Assembly (NCBI GenBank): GCA_035548775.1
Contig: DASZSI010000207.1
Location: forward strand, 1 to 11,683
DNA length: 11,683 bases
Source: UBA7672 sp035548775
Lineage (GTDB): Bacteria; Pseudomonadota; Alphaproteobacteria; Caulobacterales; Hyphomonadaceae
Direction of reading: 5' to 3'
Notes under the pieces: generated by a model
Told to the model about the DNA's origin: nothing
Databases searched by the model: none
What the model saw: only the letters and a program-made list of their open reading frames with translations
Part shown: positions 1-7,301 of the stretch, in pieces
Layout of the letters: the number at the start of each line of letters is the position of its first letter
Numbering within the stretch: position 1 is the first letter of the stretch
Position numbers and translations under genes: made by a program

Positions 1-381
1 GCCTTCGAGATACTCCATGGTCAGGAAAGGCTGATGCTCGAATGCATCGGCGTCGTAGACTGCAACCACGTTGGCATGTCGGATGTCGCGCGCGGTTGCA
101 GCTTCCTGCATCAGGCGAGCCTGGGCGTCGGCGCCGGACAGGCGGTCAGTATGGATCAGTTTGAGCGCGATCGAGCGATTGAGGCGTGTGTCGATCACGC
201 GGTAGACGTCGCCCGCACCGCCTGAACCCACATGAGCCTGCACCTGGAAGCGCCCCGCGAACACCTCTCCTGCGCGCAGCGGCCCCCTGACCTGGCGGGC
301 GATGGCGCCATCGTCGCGCGTTCGCATCGCGCCGAGATCTGGCTTGGGATCGTCCTTGTCGCCTTCATCCGCGCCAGTCAT
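1..381 (-). CDS. Ser/Thr protein kinase, N-terminal 127 residues (3' end outside window)
   Basis: The minus strand is open from an ATG at 379-381 to the window edge, so the gene is cut off at its C-terminal side. After a charged, probably disordered leader of about 37 residues comes the start of a eukaryotic-like (Hanks-type) kinase domain. It has a glycine-rich loop GSGGAGDV (residues 52-59), the ATP-binding Lys in IALK (K74), a plausible helix-C Glu in LMQEAATARDIRHANVV (E93), and a hinge-like MEYLEG where the sequence ends. The catalytic HRD and DFG motifs would lie outside the window. The family phosphorylates Ser/Thr on protein substrates using ATP. An in-frame TGA lies 12 codons upstream of the chosen ATG; a TTG five codons upstream is an alternative start. 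GGGACGGGCGG precedes the ATG but is not a clear ribosome binding site. No membrane segment is seen in this part. The gene is transcribed divergently from the VIT/VWA protein gene. The family call is firm; the substrate is unknown. Confidence 0.88.
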   Translation of the reverse strand, partial: MTGADEGDKDDPKPDLGAMRTRDDGAIARQVRGPLRAGEVFAGRFQVQAHVGSGGAGDVYRVIDTRLNRSIALKLIHTDRLSGADAQARLMQEAATARDIRHANVVAVYDADAFEHQPFLTMEYLEG

Positions 382-634
382 CCGCCCGTCCCGCAAGCCA
401 GATAAGCCCGGCGATCATCGCGCGACCAGCCTCGCGGCGCAACGGCGCCCTTGCACTCCCGCCGCGAAGCCACAAAGCGGGATTGAAAATCCGGGCTCCC
501 CCATCGACGAATGCCAATCACATTTTCCGTCACGATTTGACCGGGTACTGCCTGGTTTCGCCATGGTCGCAGCCTTGGCGCCGCCCCAGTTCGGGCGGAC
601 AAGCAACATGCGTCTCATTCCAATGGGGGACTCG
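382..634. promoter_or_regulatory. Divergent intergenic region between kinase and VIT/VWA genes
   Basis: These 253 bp must carry the promoters of both divergent genes, because each start codon faces into it. I find no convincing paired -35/-10 boxes. A TTGACC at about 537-542 is a possible plus-strand -35, but no good -10 follows at normal spacing. A small hairpin, GGATT-GAA-AATCC, sits at about 480-492. The plus frame of the downstream gene stays open through this region and into the antisense of the kinase gene. I treat that as non-coding because the translation has no family features and a better start exists at 635. Confidence 0.5.
625..630 (+). promoter_or_regulatory. Ribosome binding site GGGGGA deciding the VIT/VWA start
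   Basis: GGGGGA lies 4 bases before the ATG at 635. It supports that start over the in-frame ATGs at 608 and 623 and over starts further upstream. The chosen start also places a canonical signal peptide exactly at the N-terminus. Confidence 0.65.
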
Positions 635-3592
635 ATGCGCTCCAAGCATGCCCTTCGCTACGCCGTGGCGGCGACCGTCCTGTGCCTTGTCCTGCCCGTC
701 AGCGCCATAGCCCAACCATCCGCGCCGCCCGATCGGGCCGGGCCATCGATGGTCGCTTATGCCAACGGCATCCACAGTGACCAGACCAAGCGCGAGGTGA
801 ATGTCGCCGCCCTCGACATTGCGGTGAGGATACGCGGCGAGATCGCGGAAACCACGGTGACGGCGACCTTCACCAACCCGGGACGCGAGCTACTGGAAGG
901 CCAGTTCGCGCTCAACATGCCGCGCGGCGCGGTGGTGACCGGCTATGGCCTCGATATCAATGGTGTGCTGATCGATGGCGTGCTGGAGACGAAATACAAG
1001 GCCGCCGAAGCCTATCAGCGGCGCGTCAGCCAGCGCATCGACCCGGGCCTTGCCGAAGTAAGCTATGCCGACCGTTTCGAGACCCGCATCTACCCGATCA
1101 ACCCTGGCAGCGGCCGCACCATCAAACTGAAAATGGTCAGCCTGCTGGATGCGGATGGCTACGTCCTGCCGCTGAACATGCCTGGCAAGGTCGGCAAGGT
1201 ATCGATCCGCGTCCAAGGGGATTTCACCAGCTTCGCAATGCCCGGCAAGCTTTCGGCCGCCGGCGGAAAGTTCGAGGGCGAGAATGTCGAGCTCAACGGC
1301 GTCCTGAAGGTCGGCGCGGTGAAACGCTCCGACGTGATGCTGGTGAGCGAGCATCCCGGCGCCGAAAAGTTCTTCGACATTCTCGCGCCCGCTCCTCGCC
1401 CGCGCGAAACCAGGGACCTGCCGCTGCACGTGTTCTGGGATCGCTCCGTCTCGCGCACGGATGACAAGCTGAAAGCCGAAGCCCAGCTGGCGCAACAGCT
1501 GGCCGAAGATCGTGGCCTTACTCGCGTAAGGCTGACGCTGTTCGATTCCGGCGTGGTCGAAACCAAGGATGTCTATGTGAACCAGCTCGCCAGCGAGCTT
1601 GGCCGCGTGCGGTATCGGGGCGGCACCAGCTTTGCGACCCTCAAGACCGTGAACGTGGCGGCGGGTTCCGACTGCCTGGTGTTCACCGACGGGCGCGTCA
1701 CCATCGATGACCGCAAAGGCTTCTCGCTTCCCTGCCGCACCTTCGCCGTCTCCAGTGGGCCGGAGACCGACCGACCATGGCTGTCCGATCTCGCCGACCG
1801 CTCCGGCGGCGTCGCGGTGGACCTTGGCGGCATGAAGCCGGACGAAGCGCGCAAGGCGCTCGAAAAGCCCCGCGCCGGCCTTGTGTCGGTAACTGACCAG
1901 GCAGGCGATGCCATCGAAGCCGTCCGTCTGGACGGCGACGCCAGCATGATCCACCTGATCGGGCCGATGCCGGACAAGGGCCCGGTGCTGGTCAAGCTGG
2001 CCGGCGATACGTCTCCACGGAAATTCGATGCGCCCGCCGGATCGGCGCCGATCTTCGCCGGTCCCGGCGCACTGTGGGCTCGCAACCGGTTGGGGGTGAT
2101 CGCCTCGGACACCGCGCCCGAAGATCTCGCCTCCATGGCGCGGCGCTACAATGTGGCGACGCCTCAGGCCTCGTTTGTCGTGCTCGAAACGCCGAACGAC
2201 TATGTGCAGGCAAACATCGAGCCGCCCTCGACCTATCCCAAGGCGCTGCGCCAGCAATACGCCGCGCTGAAGGCCGAGGCTGACGAGGAGAAAGTCGCCG
2301 ACCGCAAACAGCGTTTCGAAGCGGTGCTCGCAGCCTGGCAGGAAGAAAAGGATTGGTGGAAGAAAGAGTTCAAGGGCAAGTCGACCAAGCAGATCAAGGA
2401 TGACGCCGATGGCGGCGATCGTGAGCGCCGGGCAACAAGCGCGCCTGCGCTGGCCTTGCCCGCTCCTGCTCCCGCGCCAGTGCTGACGCCCTCGCCAACC
2501 GCCGCCGCCCCCCCTCCTCCCGATGCGGACAAGATCGTGGTGACCGGCAGCCGGGCAGATAGCGCACCGACCGTCACGGATTTTGCCAGAGCTGTAACTG
2601 CGGACGGAGTTCCCGCCGACGCCGCCGAGGGCCGGATCGAGCCTGGACGCGCCGGCAGCACCGAGATCAACGAATGGTCGCTCACGCGCCCCTACATCAA
2701 GCGGCTGGATGCCGCCGGCAAGGACTGGGAAGCAGCGCTCGACAAGGAGATGAAGGCCAACGGTTCGATCCCGTTGTTCTGGTTCGATGTCGCCGAATGG
2801 CACTGGCGCGCCGGCCGCAAGGAAGAGGCGCGGCGGGCGGCGGAAGCTGCCCTCGACCTGCCGACCCGGGACAACCAGACGCTGGCGATCGTGGCCGCTC
2901 GCCTGCTGCGCTATGGCGCGTATGACCGAGCGATCTGGCTGTTCGAGCAGCTGGCCGGGCTGGAGCCGGACCGGCCGCAACCCTCGCGCACGCTGGCCAT
3001 GGCTCTCATCGAGCGCGCCAAGGGCGAGACCGCCGAGAAGGCCCGCGCCGACCTCAAGCGCGCCGTGGACCTTCTGGCCAAGGCCGCGACCGAAAAATTC
3101 GACGTAGATGCAAGTGGTGTCGAAACCGTCACCCTGATGGAAGCCAACATGGCGCTCGACAAGCTGAAAGCGCTCGGCGGATCGTCGGATGCGCTGGACA
3201 AGCGCCTGCTCGGCCTGCTCGACGCCGACGTGCGCGTGGTCATGGAATGGAACACGCCGCGCACCGACCTCGACCTGTGGGTGACCGAGCCCAAGGGCGA
3301 GAAGGTCGGCTATTCGTCACCCGCCTCGTCGTGGGGCGGCAAGCTTTCAGGCGATGTCACCAACGGCTATGGCCCGGAGGAATATCTGATCCACCGCGCC
3401 CAGGCAGGCATCTACGAGATTCGCGCGAACACATTTGCGTCCGACCGTTCCAACCCGAACGGTCCGTCGACATTGACCGTGCGCGTCTACAGGAATTTCG
3501 GACGACCGAACCAGACCGAGGAATTGCTCGACATGGAAATGGACGCCGAAAACCACGACATGCGGCTGATCGGAAAGGTCACCATCAAGTAG
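635..3592 (+). CDS. Exported VIT/VWA-domain protein with TPR-like repeats and DUF2135-type C-terminus
   Basis: 985 residues from the ATG at 635. Residues 1-26 form a signal peptide (basic start, hydrophobic core, AIA|Q), so the protein is exported. Residues ~50-175 match a VIT (vault/inter-alpha-trypsin) domain. Residues ~262-400 look like a von Willebrand A domain with a complete MIDAS metal site: DRSVS (D269, S271, S273), T331 in RGGTS and D352 in FTDGR. A Lys/Glu/Trp-rich helical stretch (~540-590) leads into a Pro/Ala linker (602-629). The motif IVVTGSR (634-640) follows, which normally marks the N-terminus of sphingomonad TonB-dependent receptors. Residues ~690-815 are Ala-rich helical repeats of TPR type. 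Residues ~865-950 resemble DUF2135 (DLDLWVTEP, GYGPEEY). VIT/VWA proteins usually mediate metal-dependent protein contacts; no enzymatic activity is predicted. No C-terminal anchor or sorting signal is visible. It is divergent from a Ser/Thr kinase gene and ends 10 bp from the convergent histidine kinase gene. The architecture is firm; the role is unknown. Confidence 0.9.
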   Translation: MRSKHALRYAVAATVLCLVLPVSAIAQPSAPPDRAGPSMVAYANGIHSDQTKREVNVAALDIAVRIRGEIAETTVTATFTNPGRELLEGQFALNMPRGAVVTGYGLDINGVLIDGVLETKYKAAEAYQRRVSQRIDPGLAEVSYADRFETRIYPINPGSGRTIKLKMVSLLDADGYVLPLNMPGKVGKVSIRVQGDFTSFAMPGKLSAAGGKFEGENVELNGVLKVGAVKRSDVMLVSEHPGAEKFFDILAPAPRPRETRDLPLHVFWDRSVSRTDDKLKAEAQLAQQLAEDRGLTRVRLTLFDSGVVETKDVYVNQLASELGRVRYRGGTSFATLKTVNVAAGSDCLVFTDGRVTIDDRKGFSLPCRTFAVSSGPETDRPWLSDLADRSGGVAVDLGGMKPDEARKALEKPRAGLVSVTDQAGDAIEAVRLDGDASMIHLIGPMPDKGPVLVKLAGDTSPRKFDAPAGSAPIFAGPGALWARNRLGVIASDTAPEDLASMARRYNVATPQASFVVLETPNDYVQANIEPPSTYPKALRQQYAALKAEADEEKVADRKQRFEAVLAAWQEEKDWWKKEFKGKSTKQIKDDADGGDRERRATSAPALALPAPAPAPVLTPSPTAAAPPPPDADKIVVTGSRADSAPTVTDFARAVTADGVPADAAEGRIEPGRAGSTEINEWSLTRPYIKRLDAAGKDWEAALDKEMKANGSIPLFWFDVAEWHWRAGRKEEARRAAEAALDLPTRDNQTLAIVAARLLRYGAYDRAIWLFEQLAGLEPDRPQPSRTLAMALIERAKGETAEKARADLKRAVDLLAKAATEKFDVDASGVETVTLMEANMALDKLKALGGSSDALDKRLLGLLDADVRVVMEWNTPRTDLDLWVTEPKGEKVGYSSPASSWGGKLSGDVTNGYGPEEYLIHRAQAGIYEIRANTFASDRSNPNGPSTLTVRVYRNFGRPNQTEELLDMEMDAENHDMRLIGKVTIK

Positions 3593-3602
3593 TGGGGCCT
3601 CA

Positions 3603-5159
3603 CTAGGCGACGACGCTCGCCGGCTGCTGCATCACCTGGGCGATGGCCTTGGCAAGTTCGGCCTGATCGAAAGGCTTGGCCAGGCGCGGCAGGCCAAGAT
3701 CGGTGCCCGGCGGCAATTCGGCGTAGCCAGTCGCCAGGATGATCGGCATCGATGAATGCGCGGCGAGGATCGCCTTCGCCAGTTCGGTGCCGGTCATGTT
3801 CGGCATCGCCTGGTCGGTGATGACCAGGTCGATCTCGTTGTCCTGAAGCGAGCGCAACGCAGCCGCGCCGGAGTTTGCTTCGAGCACGCTGTGACCAAGG
3901 TCCTCCAGCATGGCGGCGGTATTCATCAGGATCAGCGCGTCATCGTCGACCGCGAGGATGCGCAGTTTGGGGCCTGTGGCCTGCATCGGCTTTTCCTCTC
4001 CTGGCGAAACAGCGGGCGATGCGGGGTCGGCCGCCGGAATCCAGATCTCGACAGTTGTGCCCTTGCCGCGTTCGCTCGCAAGACTGAGACGCCCGCCGAG
4101 TTGTTCGGCGAAGCCCTGCACCATCGAAAGGCCAAGACCCGTTCCCTTGCCGATGCCCTTGGTGGTGAAGAAAGGCTCAGTCGCACGCGCCAGCGTGTCG
4201 GCGTCCATGCCCTCGCCGCTATCGGCGACCGACAGGCAGACATAGCGGGTCAAGGCGTCGGCATCGCCGGGACGGCCAATTTCCTCGCGCGCCGAAATGG
4301 TGATGACGCCGCCATCAGGCATCGCATCCCGCGCGTTGACGGCAAGATTGAGAATCGCAAGCTCAAGCTGGTTGGCGTCAGCCAAGGCCGAGCTGAGTTT
4401 CTCTGGGAAGCGGGTTTCCAGTGTAATGCTCGGGCCGAGCGTGCGCTTGATCAGATCGGCGATGCCGCTGACCAGGGCGGGCAGTTCGACCGGGCTCAGC
4501 TTGAGGTCCTGCCGCCGCGCGAAAGCCAGCATGCGCTGGGTAAGCGCAGCGCCGCGACGGGCGCCCTGCATGGCGTTGTCGATCAGCTGCAGCGAACGGG
4601 CGTCGTCAGGCACGCGCTTGCGCAAGAGCTCCAGGCTGCCCAGCACCGCCGACAGGAGGTTGTTAAAGTCGTGTGCAATGCCGCCGGTCAGCTGACCGAT
4701 CGCTTCCATCTTCTGGGACTGGAAAAACGCCTCGCGCGCAAGTTCAAGCGAACGCTGGCTATCGCGCCGCTCGGTGATGTCGCGCGTGACCTTGGCGAAG
4801 CCAATGATCTGCCCCGCTTCGCTGCGGATGACGTCGATCACGATGTTGGCCCAGAAGCGGGTTCCGTCCTTGCGGACGCGCCAGCCTTCCTTCTCGAACC
4901 GCCCCTCCTCGCGCGCCGTCCTCAGGGCGCGGGCCGGCTCGCCATTGGCGCGATCCTCTTCGGTATAGAACCGCGAGAAGTGCTGCCCGATAATCTCTGC
5001 CGCCGAATACTGCTTGATGCGCTGCGCTCCCGCATTCCAGCTGGATACGCGGCCCTCAGGGTCGAGCATATAGATGGCGTAGTCGGTTACGCCCTGCACC
5101 AGCAGGCGAAACTGTTCGTCGTTGGAAATCGGCATCTTAGACGCGTTATTCCCGTCCAT
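3603..5159 (-). CDS. PAS-domain hybrid sensor histidine kinase with C-terminal receiver
   Basis: 518 residues, soluble, with no signal peptide or membrane segment, so a cytoplasmic sensor. Domains in order: a PAS domain (~15-130, ending DITERR, with the usual WNAGAQ and RKDGTRFWAN); a HisKA dimerisation/phosphoacceptor helix with GIAHDFNN (H163); a HATPase domain with N box NLAVNARDAMP (N275), G1 DSGEGM (D313), F box EPFFTTK and G2 GKGTGLGLSMVQGF; a short linker; and a receiver domain (~398-512) with acidic pocket DDD (405-407), phosphoacceptor D449, T477 and K495. All catalytic residues are present, so autophosphorylation on H163 and transfer to D449 are expected. The family senses through PAS, often via a cofactor or ligand; no cofactor residue can be assigned here. 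No DNA-binding partner regulator is adjacent, so it looks like an orphan. An internal ATG at 5135 (MPISNDEQ) is a possible alternative start, but its ribosome binding site is no better. The gene converges with the VIT/VWA gene. Confidence 0.93.
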   Translation of the reverse strand: MDGNNASKMPISNDEQFRLLVQGVTDYAIYMLDPEGRVSSWNAGAQRIKQYSAAEIIGQHFSRFYTEEDRANGEPARALRTAREEGRFEKEGWRVRKDGTRFWANIVIDVIRSEAGQIIGFAKVTRDITERRDSQRSLELAREAFFQSQKMEAIGQLTGGIAHDFNNLLSAVLGSLELLRKRVPDDARSLQLIDNAMQGARRGAALTQRMLAFARRQDLKLSPVELPALVSGIADLIKRTLGPSITLETRFPEKLSSALADANQLELAILNLAVNARDAMPDGGVITISAREEIGRPGDADALTRYVCLSVADSGEGMDADTLARATEPFFTTKGIGKGTGLGLSMVQGFAEQLGGRLSLASERGKGTTVEIWIPAADPASPAVSPGEEKPMQATGPKLRILAVDDDALILMNTAAMLEDLGHSVLEANSGAAALRSLQDNEIDLVITDQAMPNMTGTELAKAILAAHSSMPIILATGYAELPPGTDLGLPRLAKPFDQAELAKAIAQVMQQPASVVA

Positions 5160-5171
5160 TCCCCGGCTGTC

Positions 5172-5207
5172 CCAAGCCTATGAGGACCGGGTTCAATCCC
5201 GGCTTGG
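5172..5207. repeat. Inverted repeat upstream of the histidine kinase gene
   Basis: CCAAGCC (5172-5178) and GGCTTGG (5201-5207) are perfect inverted arms. They enclose a second small stem, CCGGG-ttcaat-CCCGG (5187-5202), which overlaps the right arm by two bases, so the two folds exclude each other. The element lies 12 bp upstream of the histidine kinase start, in its probable leader. It could be a leader structure or an operator; chance in GC-rich DNA is also possible. Confidence 0.4.
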
Positions 5208-5330
5208 AGCGGGAGATAGGGCGACGATCGCTCGTGGCAACAAACGCACCGCATCCTGGGCCGCAGGGCCGGTCAAAGCTATCTTTTGCACGTATCCATA
5301 TACCCAAAATGGGCGCCTAGCCGGCAGCGG

Positions 5331-6440
5331 TCAGCCTTCGTCCCGGTCGCCGCCGCGCGCGTTGGACTTGCCGTTCCGGTCATTCTCGCGCCCGCCCTTG
5401 AGAATGTCCGGCAGGCCATAATTCCCCTCGTGGCAGGCGTATTCGAAGACGTTGCCGTTGACCTTGTTGAGACCAACCTCGCCCTTCCACACTTGGCTGT
5501 AGATCGCGGGATCGATGACCTCGAACTCGTACAGCACCTGGTTGTCGGAATAGCGGGTGAAGCGCTCGATGATCTTGCCGCCGGGGCTTAGCTGGACCTG
5601 GCTTCCGCCGTTCGGATTTATTCCTGTCGTCTCGACCACCAGCGTGTCGCCCTCCCACCAGCCGATGGAATCCCCAAGATACTGGTTCATCACCGGCGGC
5701 TTGTGGTCGGCATTGAGGCGGATGATACGCGCGTCGTGCACCATCTCCGTCACGATGACCACCGCGTCCGGGCTTTGGATGATCTGGTAGTTATTGTTGT
5801 AAAGCACGTTCATCAGCGGCGGTCCCCCCGTGCCGCCGAAGCCGACGATGCAGCGCTCGCCCGCGCCGCGCTCTTCGGGATTGTCATATCCCGTGCCGCG
5901 TCCACGCGCGCCCCGCATCGAGGCCAGAAGCCTGCGGCCATCGTCCGAGATTGGAACCTGTCCCGACGGGGGGTCGACGATCCACGAGGTGCGCCACGTG
6001 CCTTTGACATTGGCGTAGTTCGACCCCGGATCGATCCAGAACGAGTTGTAGCCGCGGCCCTGGGCCAGATCCTTGCCGTCCAGCTTGCCGTCCGAGAGCT
6101 TCTGGTTGTCGTCGGTCGCCTGGCGGATGTTGGACGGGTTGGACGCCTGCGCCTTCTTCTGTTCCTCGTCGGTCAGCGTCAGGGTCTTGAAATTGGCCGG
6201 GCGCGTCATGCGCGTGTTCGATGCGTTTGACCACACGCCCGAAAGATCGGGCTGGCCGATCTTGAGGCGCGGGGCGACATATCCCGCCGCGACCCGATCG
6301 CCTTCCTTGGCTGGCTTCTGGAAGCCCGTCTCGACGCGCGCACCGGTCTGGGCTGCTGCTTGGGCGGATGCGCTGCCGGCCATGCCGAGGCTGAGCGCCG
6401 CAGCCATGACGGCGAGCGACACCATTCGGGTGCTGTACAT
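5331..6440 (-). CDS. Exported protein of unknown function, paralog of the 378-residue protein at the right end
   Basis: 369 residues from the ATG at 6438-6440, preceded by GGGAGAG at good spacing. An upstream in-frame start would add 33 Arg-rich residues before the signal peptide and is less likely. Residues 1-26 are a signal peptide ending ASA|Q, so the protein is periplasmic or secreted. There are no transmembrane segments in the mature part. Recognisable blocks are QPDLSGVWSNASNT (63-76), a GRGYNSFWIDPG...GTWRTSWIVDPP region (128-158), MVHDARIIRLN (233-243), GDSIGWWEGDTLVVETT (256-272) and YACHEGNY (334-341). Two cysteines of the mature protein (C197, C336) are conserved in the paralog and could form a disulfide. 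The PDLxGxW and W(W/Y)EGDTLVVET blocks recur, from memory, in secreted hypothetical proteins of sphingomonads and acidobacteria. I know no established function and assign none. The gene is divergent from the DUF1801 gene, and the histidine kinase gene follows on the same strand after 171 bp. Confidence 0.85.
   Translation of the reverse strand: MYSTRMVSLAVMAAALSLGMAGSASAQAAAQTGARVETGFQKPAKEGDRVAAGYVAPRLKIGQPDLSGVWSNASNTRMTRPANFKTLTLTDEEQKKAQASNPSNIRQATDDNQKLSDGKLDGKDLAQGRGYNSFWIDPGSNYANVKGTWRTSWIVDPPSGQVPISDDGRRLLASMRGARGRGTGYDNPEERGAGERCIVGFGGTGGPPLMNVLYNNNYQIIQSPDAVVIVTEMVHDARIIRLNADHKPPVMNQYLGDSIGWWEGDTLVVETTGINPNGGSQVQLSPGGKIIERFTRYSDNQVLYEFEVIDPAIYSQVWKGEVGLNKVNGNVFEYACHEGNYGLPDILKGGRENDRNGKSNARGGDRDEG
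6028..6060. repeat. Exact 33-bp direct repeat, copy 1 (in the 369-residue gene)
   Basis: This stretch, coding for part of the GRGYNSFWIDPG block, is identical at the base level to 11243-11275 in the paralogous gene, in the same orientation 5,215 bp away. It is a by-product of the gene duplication and the longest exact match I noticed between the two genes. Confidence 0.8.
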
Positions 6441-6671
6441 GATGCTCTCCCTGTGGCGCGGGCGTATCCCGGCTTTGCCGGTGACCGCTCGCGTCCTCCT
6501 GTATGCGGTGATTAAAGGCCGAATCCGCCGTCCTCTCAAGCCGTACCTGTCAAACGGAGGTTAGGCCGGCGCCATCCGGGCAGGCGCCAGGGAGATAATT
6601 TGCGGGTCCATGTCGGAATCCGGCAAGCTGGTTCGTCGTCCCGGGAGACGCACAGCGGGAGGACACGATCC

Positions 6672-7190
6672 ATGGCCGCCAGGAAACAACCAGCCAAACC
6701 CACCTCAACCAGAACGAAGGCCAAAGCCCCCGCCACTGCCCAGTCGGCGGCGGAGCGAAAGTCCGCGGAGGCCGAACTGGACAAGCTCGTCCTCAGATTC
6801 ACGCCGGACCAGCAACGGCCGGTCGCCGCAGTGCGGAAAGCGTTGCAGAAACGCCTGCCGACCGCTCACGAGATCGTCTACGAGTATCGCGACTGCTTCG
6901 TCGTCAGTTATTCCCCGAGCGAGCGTGGCTACGAAGGAGTTCTCGCGCTGCGTGGAAGCGCTGACGGTGTCAGGCTGTACCTCACGCGCGGCAAGGAGCT
7001 GCCGGACCCTGGCAAGCTCCTGCGCAGCGCGGGTGGCAACACGCGTTGGATCGACCTGGAAAGCGCCGCAACTCTTGCACGTCCTGAGGTGGTAAGACTG
7101 GTCGACGCCGCCATCGCCCTCAGTCCGCCCTTCCCGAGCGCCGGCCGCGGGCTTGTCGTGCTTAGTCCATCGACCCGCAAGTCTCGCTAG
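6672..7190 (+). CDS. DUF1801-family small protein with basic N-terminal tail
   Basis: 172 residues. The start at 6672 is set by GGGAGGA at 6657-6663, 8 bases upstream; an open frame reaching back to 6600 lacks such a site. The N-terminal ~28 residues are rich in Lys, Arg, Ala, Pro and Thr, like the tail of a histone-H1-type or other nucleic-acid-associated protein. The rest (~45-150) resembles DUF1801 (YdhG/iron-chaperone-like fold): AAVRKALQKRLPTAHEIVYEYRDCFVVSYSP, then LYLTRGKELPDP and the helix ARPEVVRLVDAAIA. It has no signal peptide, so it is cytoplasmic. Members of this family are mostly uncharacterised; some are annotated as iron chaperones on slender grounds, and I do not adopt that role. 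It sits in tandem upstream of the esterase gene with 111 bp between, and divergent from the 369-residue exported protein gene. A functional link to either is not evident. Confidence 0.8.
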   Translation: MAARKQPAKPTSTRTKAKAPATAQSAAERKSAEAELDKLVLRFTPDQQRPVAAVRKALQKRLPTAHEIVYEYRDCFVVSYSPSERGYEGVLALRGSADGVRLYLTRGKELPDPGKLLRSAGGNTRWIDLESAATLARPEVVRLVDAAIALSPPFPSAGRGLVVLSPSTRKSR

Positions 7191-7204
7191 ACCCGCCTGA
7201 TCCT

Positions 7205-7287
7205 CGGACAGCTCTCGATTTGCCGTTCTGTCCGGCATTGAGCCGCGCGGCGAGGCGTGGCATCGATCTGCAAAACAGATCGGACAG
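7205..7287. promoter_or_regulatory. Three copies of CGGACAG in the esterase upstream region
   Basis: CGGACAG occurs at 7205-7211 and 7281-7287 on the plus strand and inverted as CTGTCCG at 7228-7234. The first and third form a dyad with a 16-base spacer, and the last copy lies just before the ribosome binding site of the esterase gene. No T-tract follows the dyad, so it is not a convincing terminator for the DUF1801 gene. It could be an operator for a dimeric repressor or activator; chance repetition is possible. Confidence 0.3.
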
Positions 7288-7301
7288 GTCGGGAGGGAAG
7301 A

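Noticed and set aside
34..225. 63-residue plus-strand open frame
   Set aside because: It is antisense to the kinase N-terminal region, whose Gly-loop and ATP-binding Lys are plainly readable.
302..634. N-terminal extension of the VIT/VWA frame by 111 residues
   Set aside because: It overlaps the antisense of the kinase gene, has no family features, and would bury the signal peptide. GGGGGA before the ATG at 635 gives a better start.
890..2980. 696-residue open frame on the minus strand
   Set aside because: It lies wholly antisense to the VIT/VWA gene, and its translation is Arg/Gly/His-rich without any domain. Long antisense frames are common in high-GC DNA.
3756..5183. 475-residue open frame on the plus strand
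   Set aside because: It is antisense to the histidine kinase, whose motifs are all intact; the translation shows no recognisable family.
5187..5202. tRNA T-arm-like sequence GGGTTCAATCCCG
   Set aside because: A 7-base T-loop leaves only two stem pairs, and no acceptor, D or anticodon arm surrounds it. It is better read as a small hairpin.
7205..7234. Terminator for the DUF1801 gene
   Set aside because: The 7-bp stem has a 16-base loop and no T-run after it; it is listed as a possible operator dyad instead.
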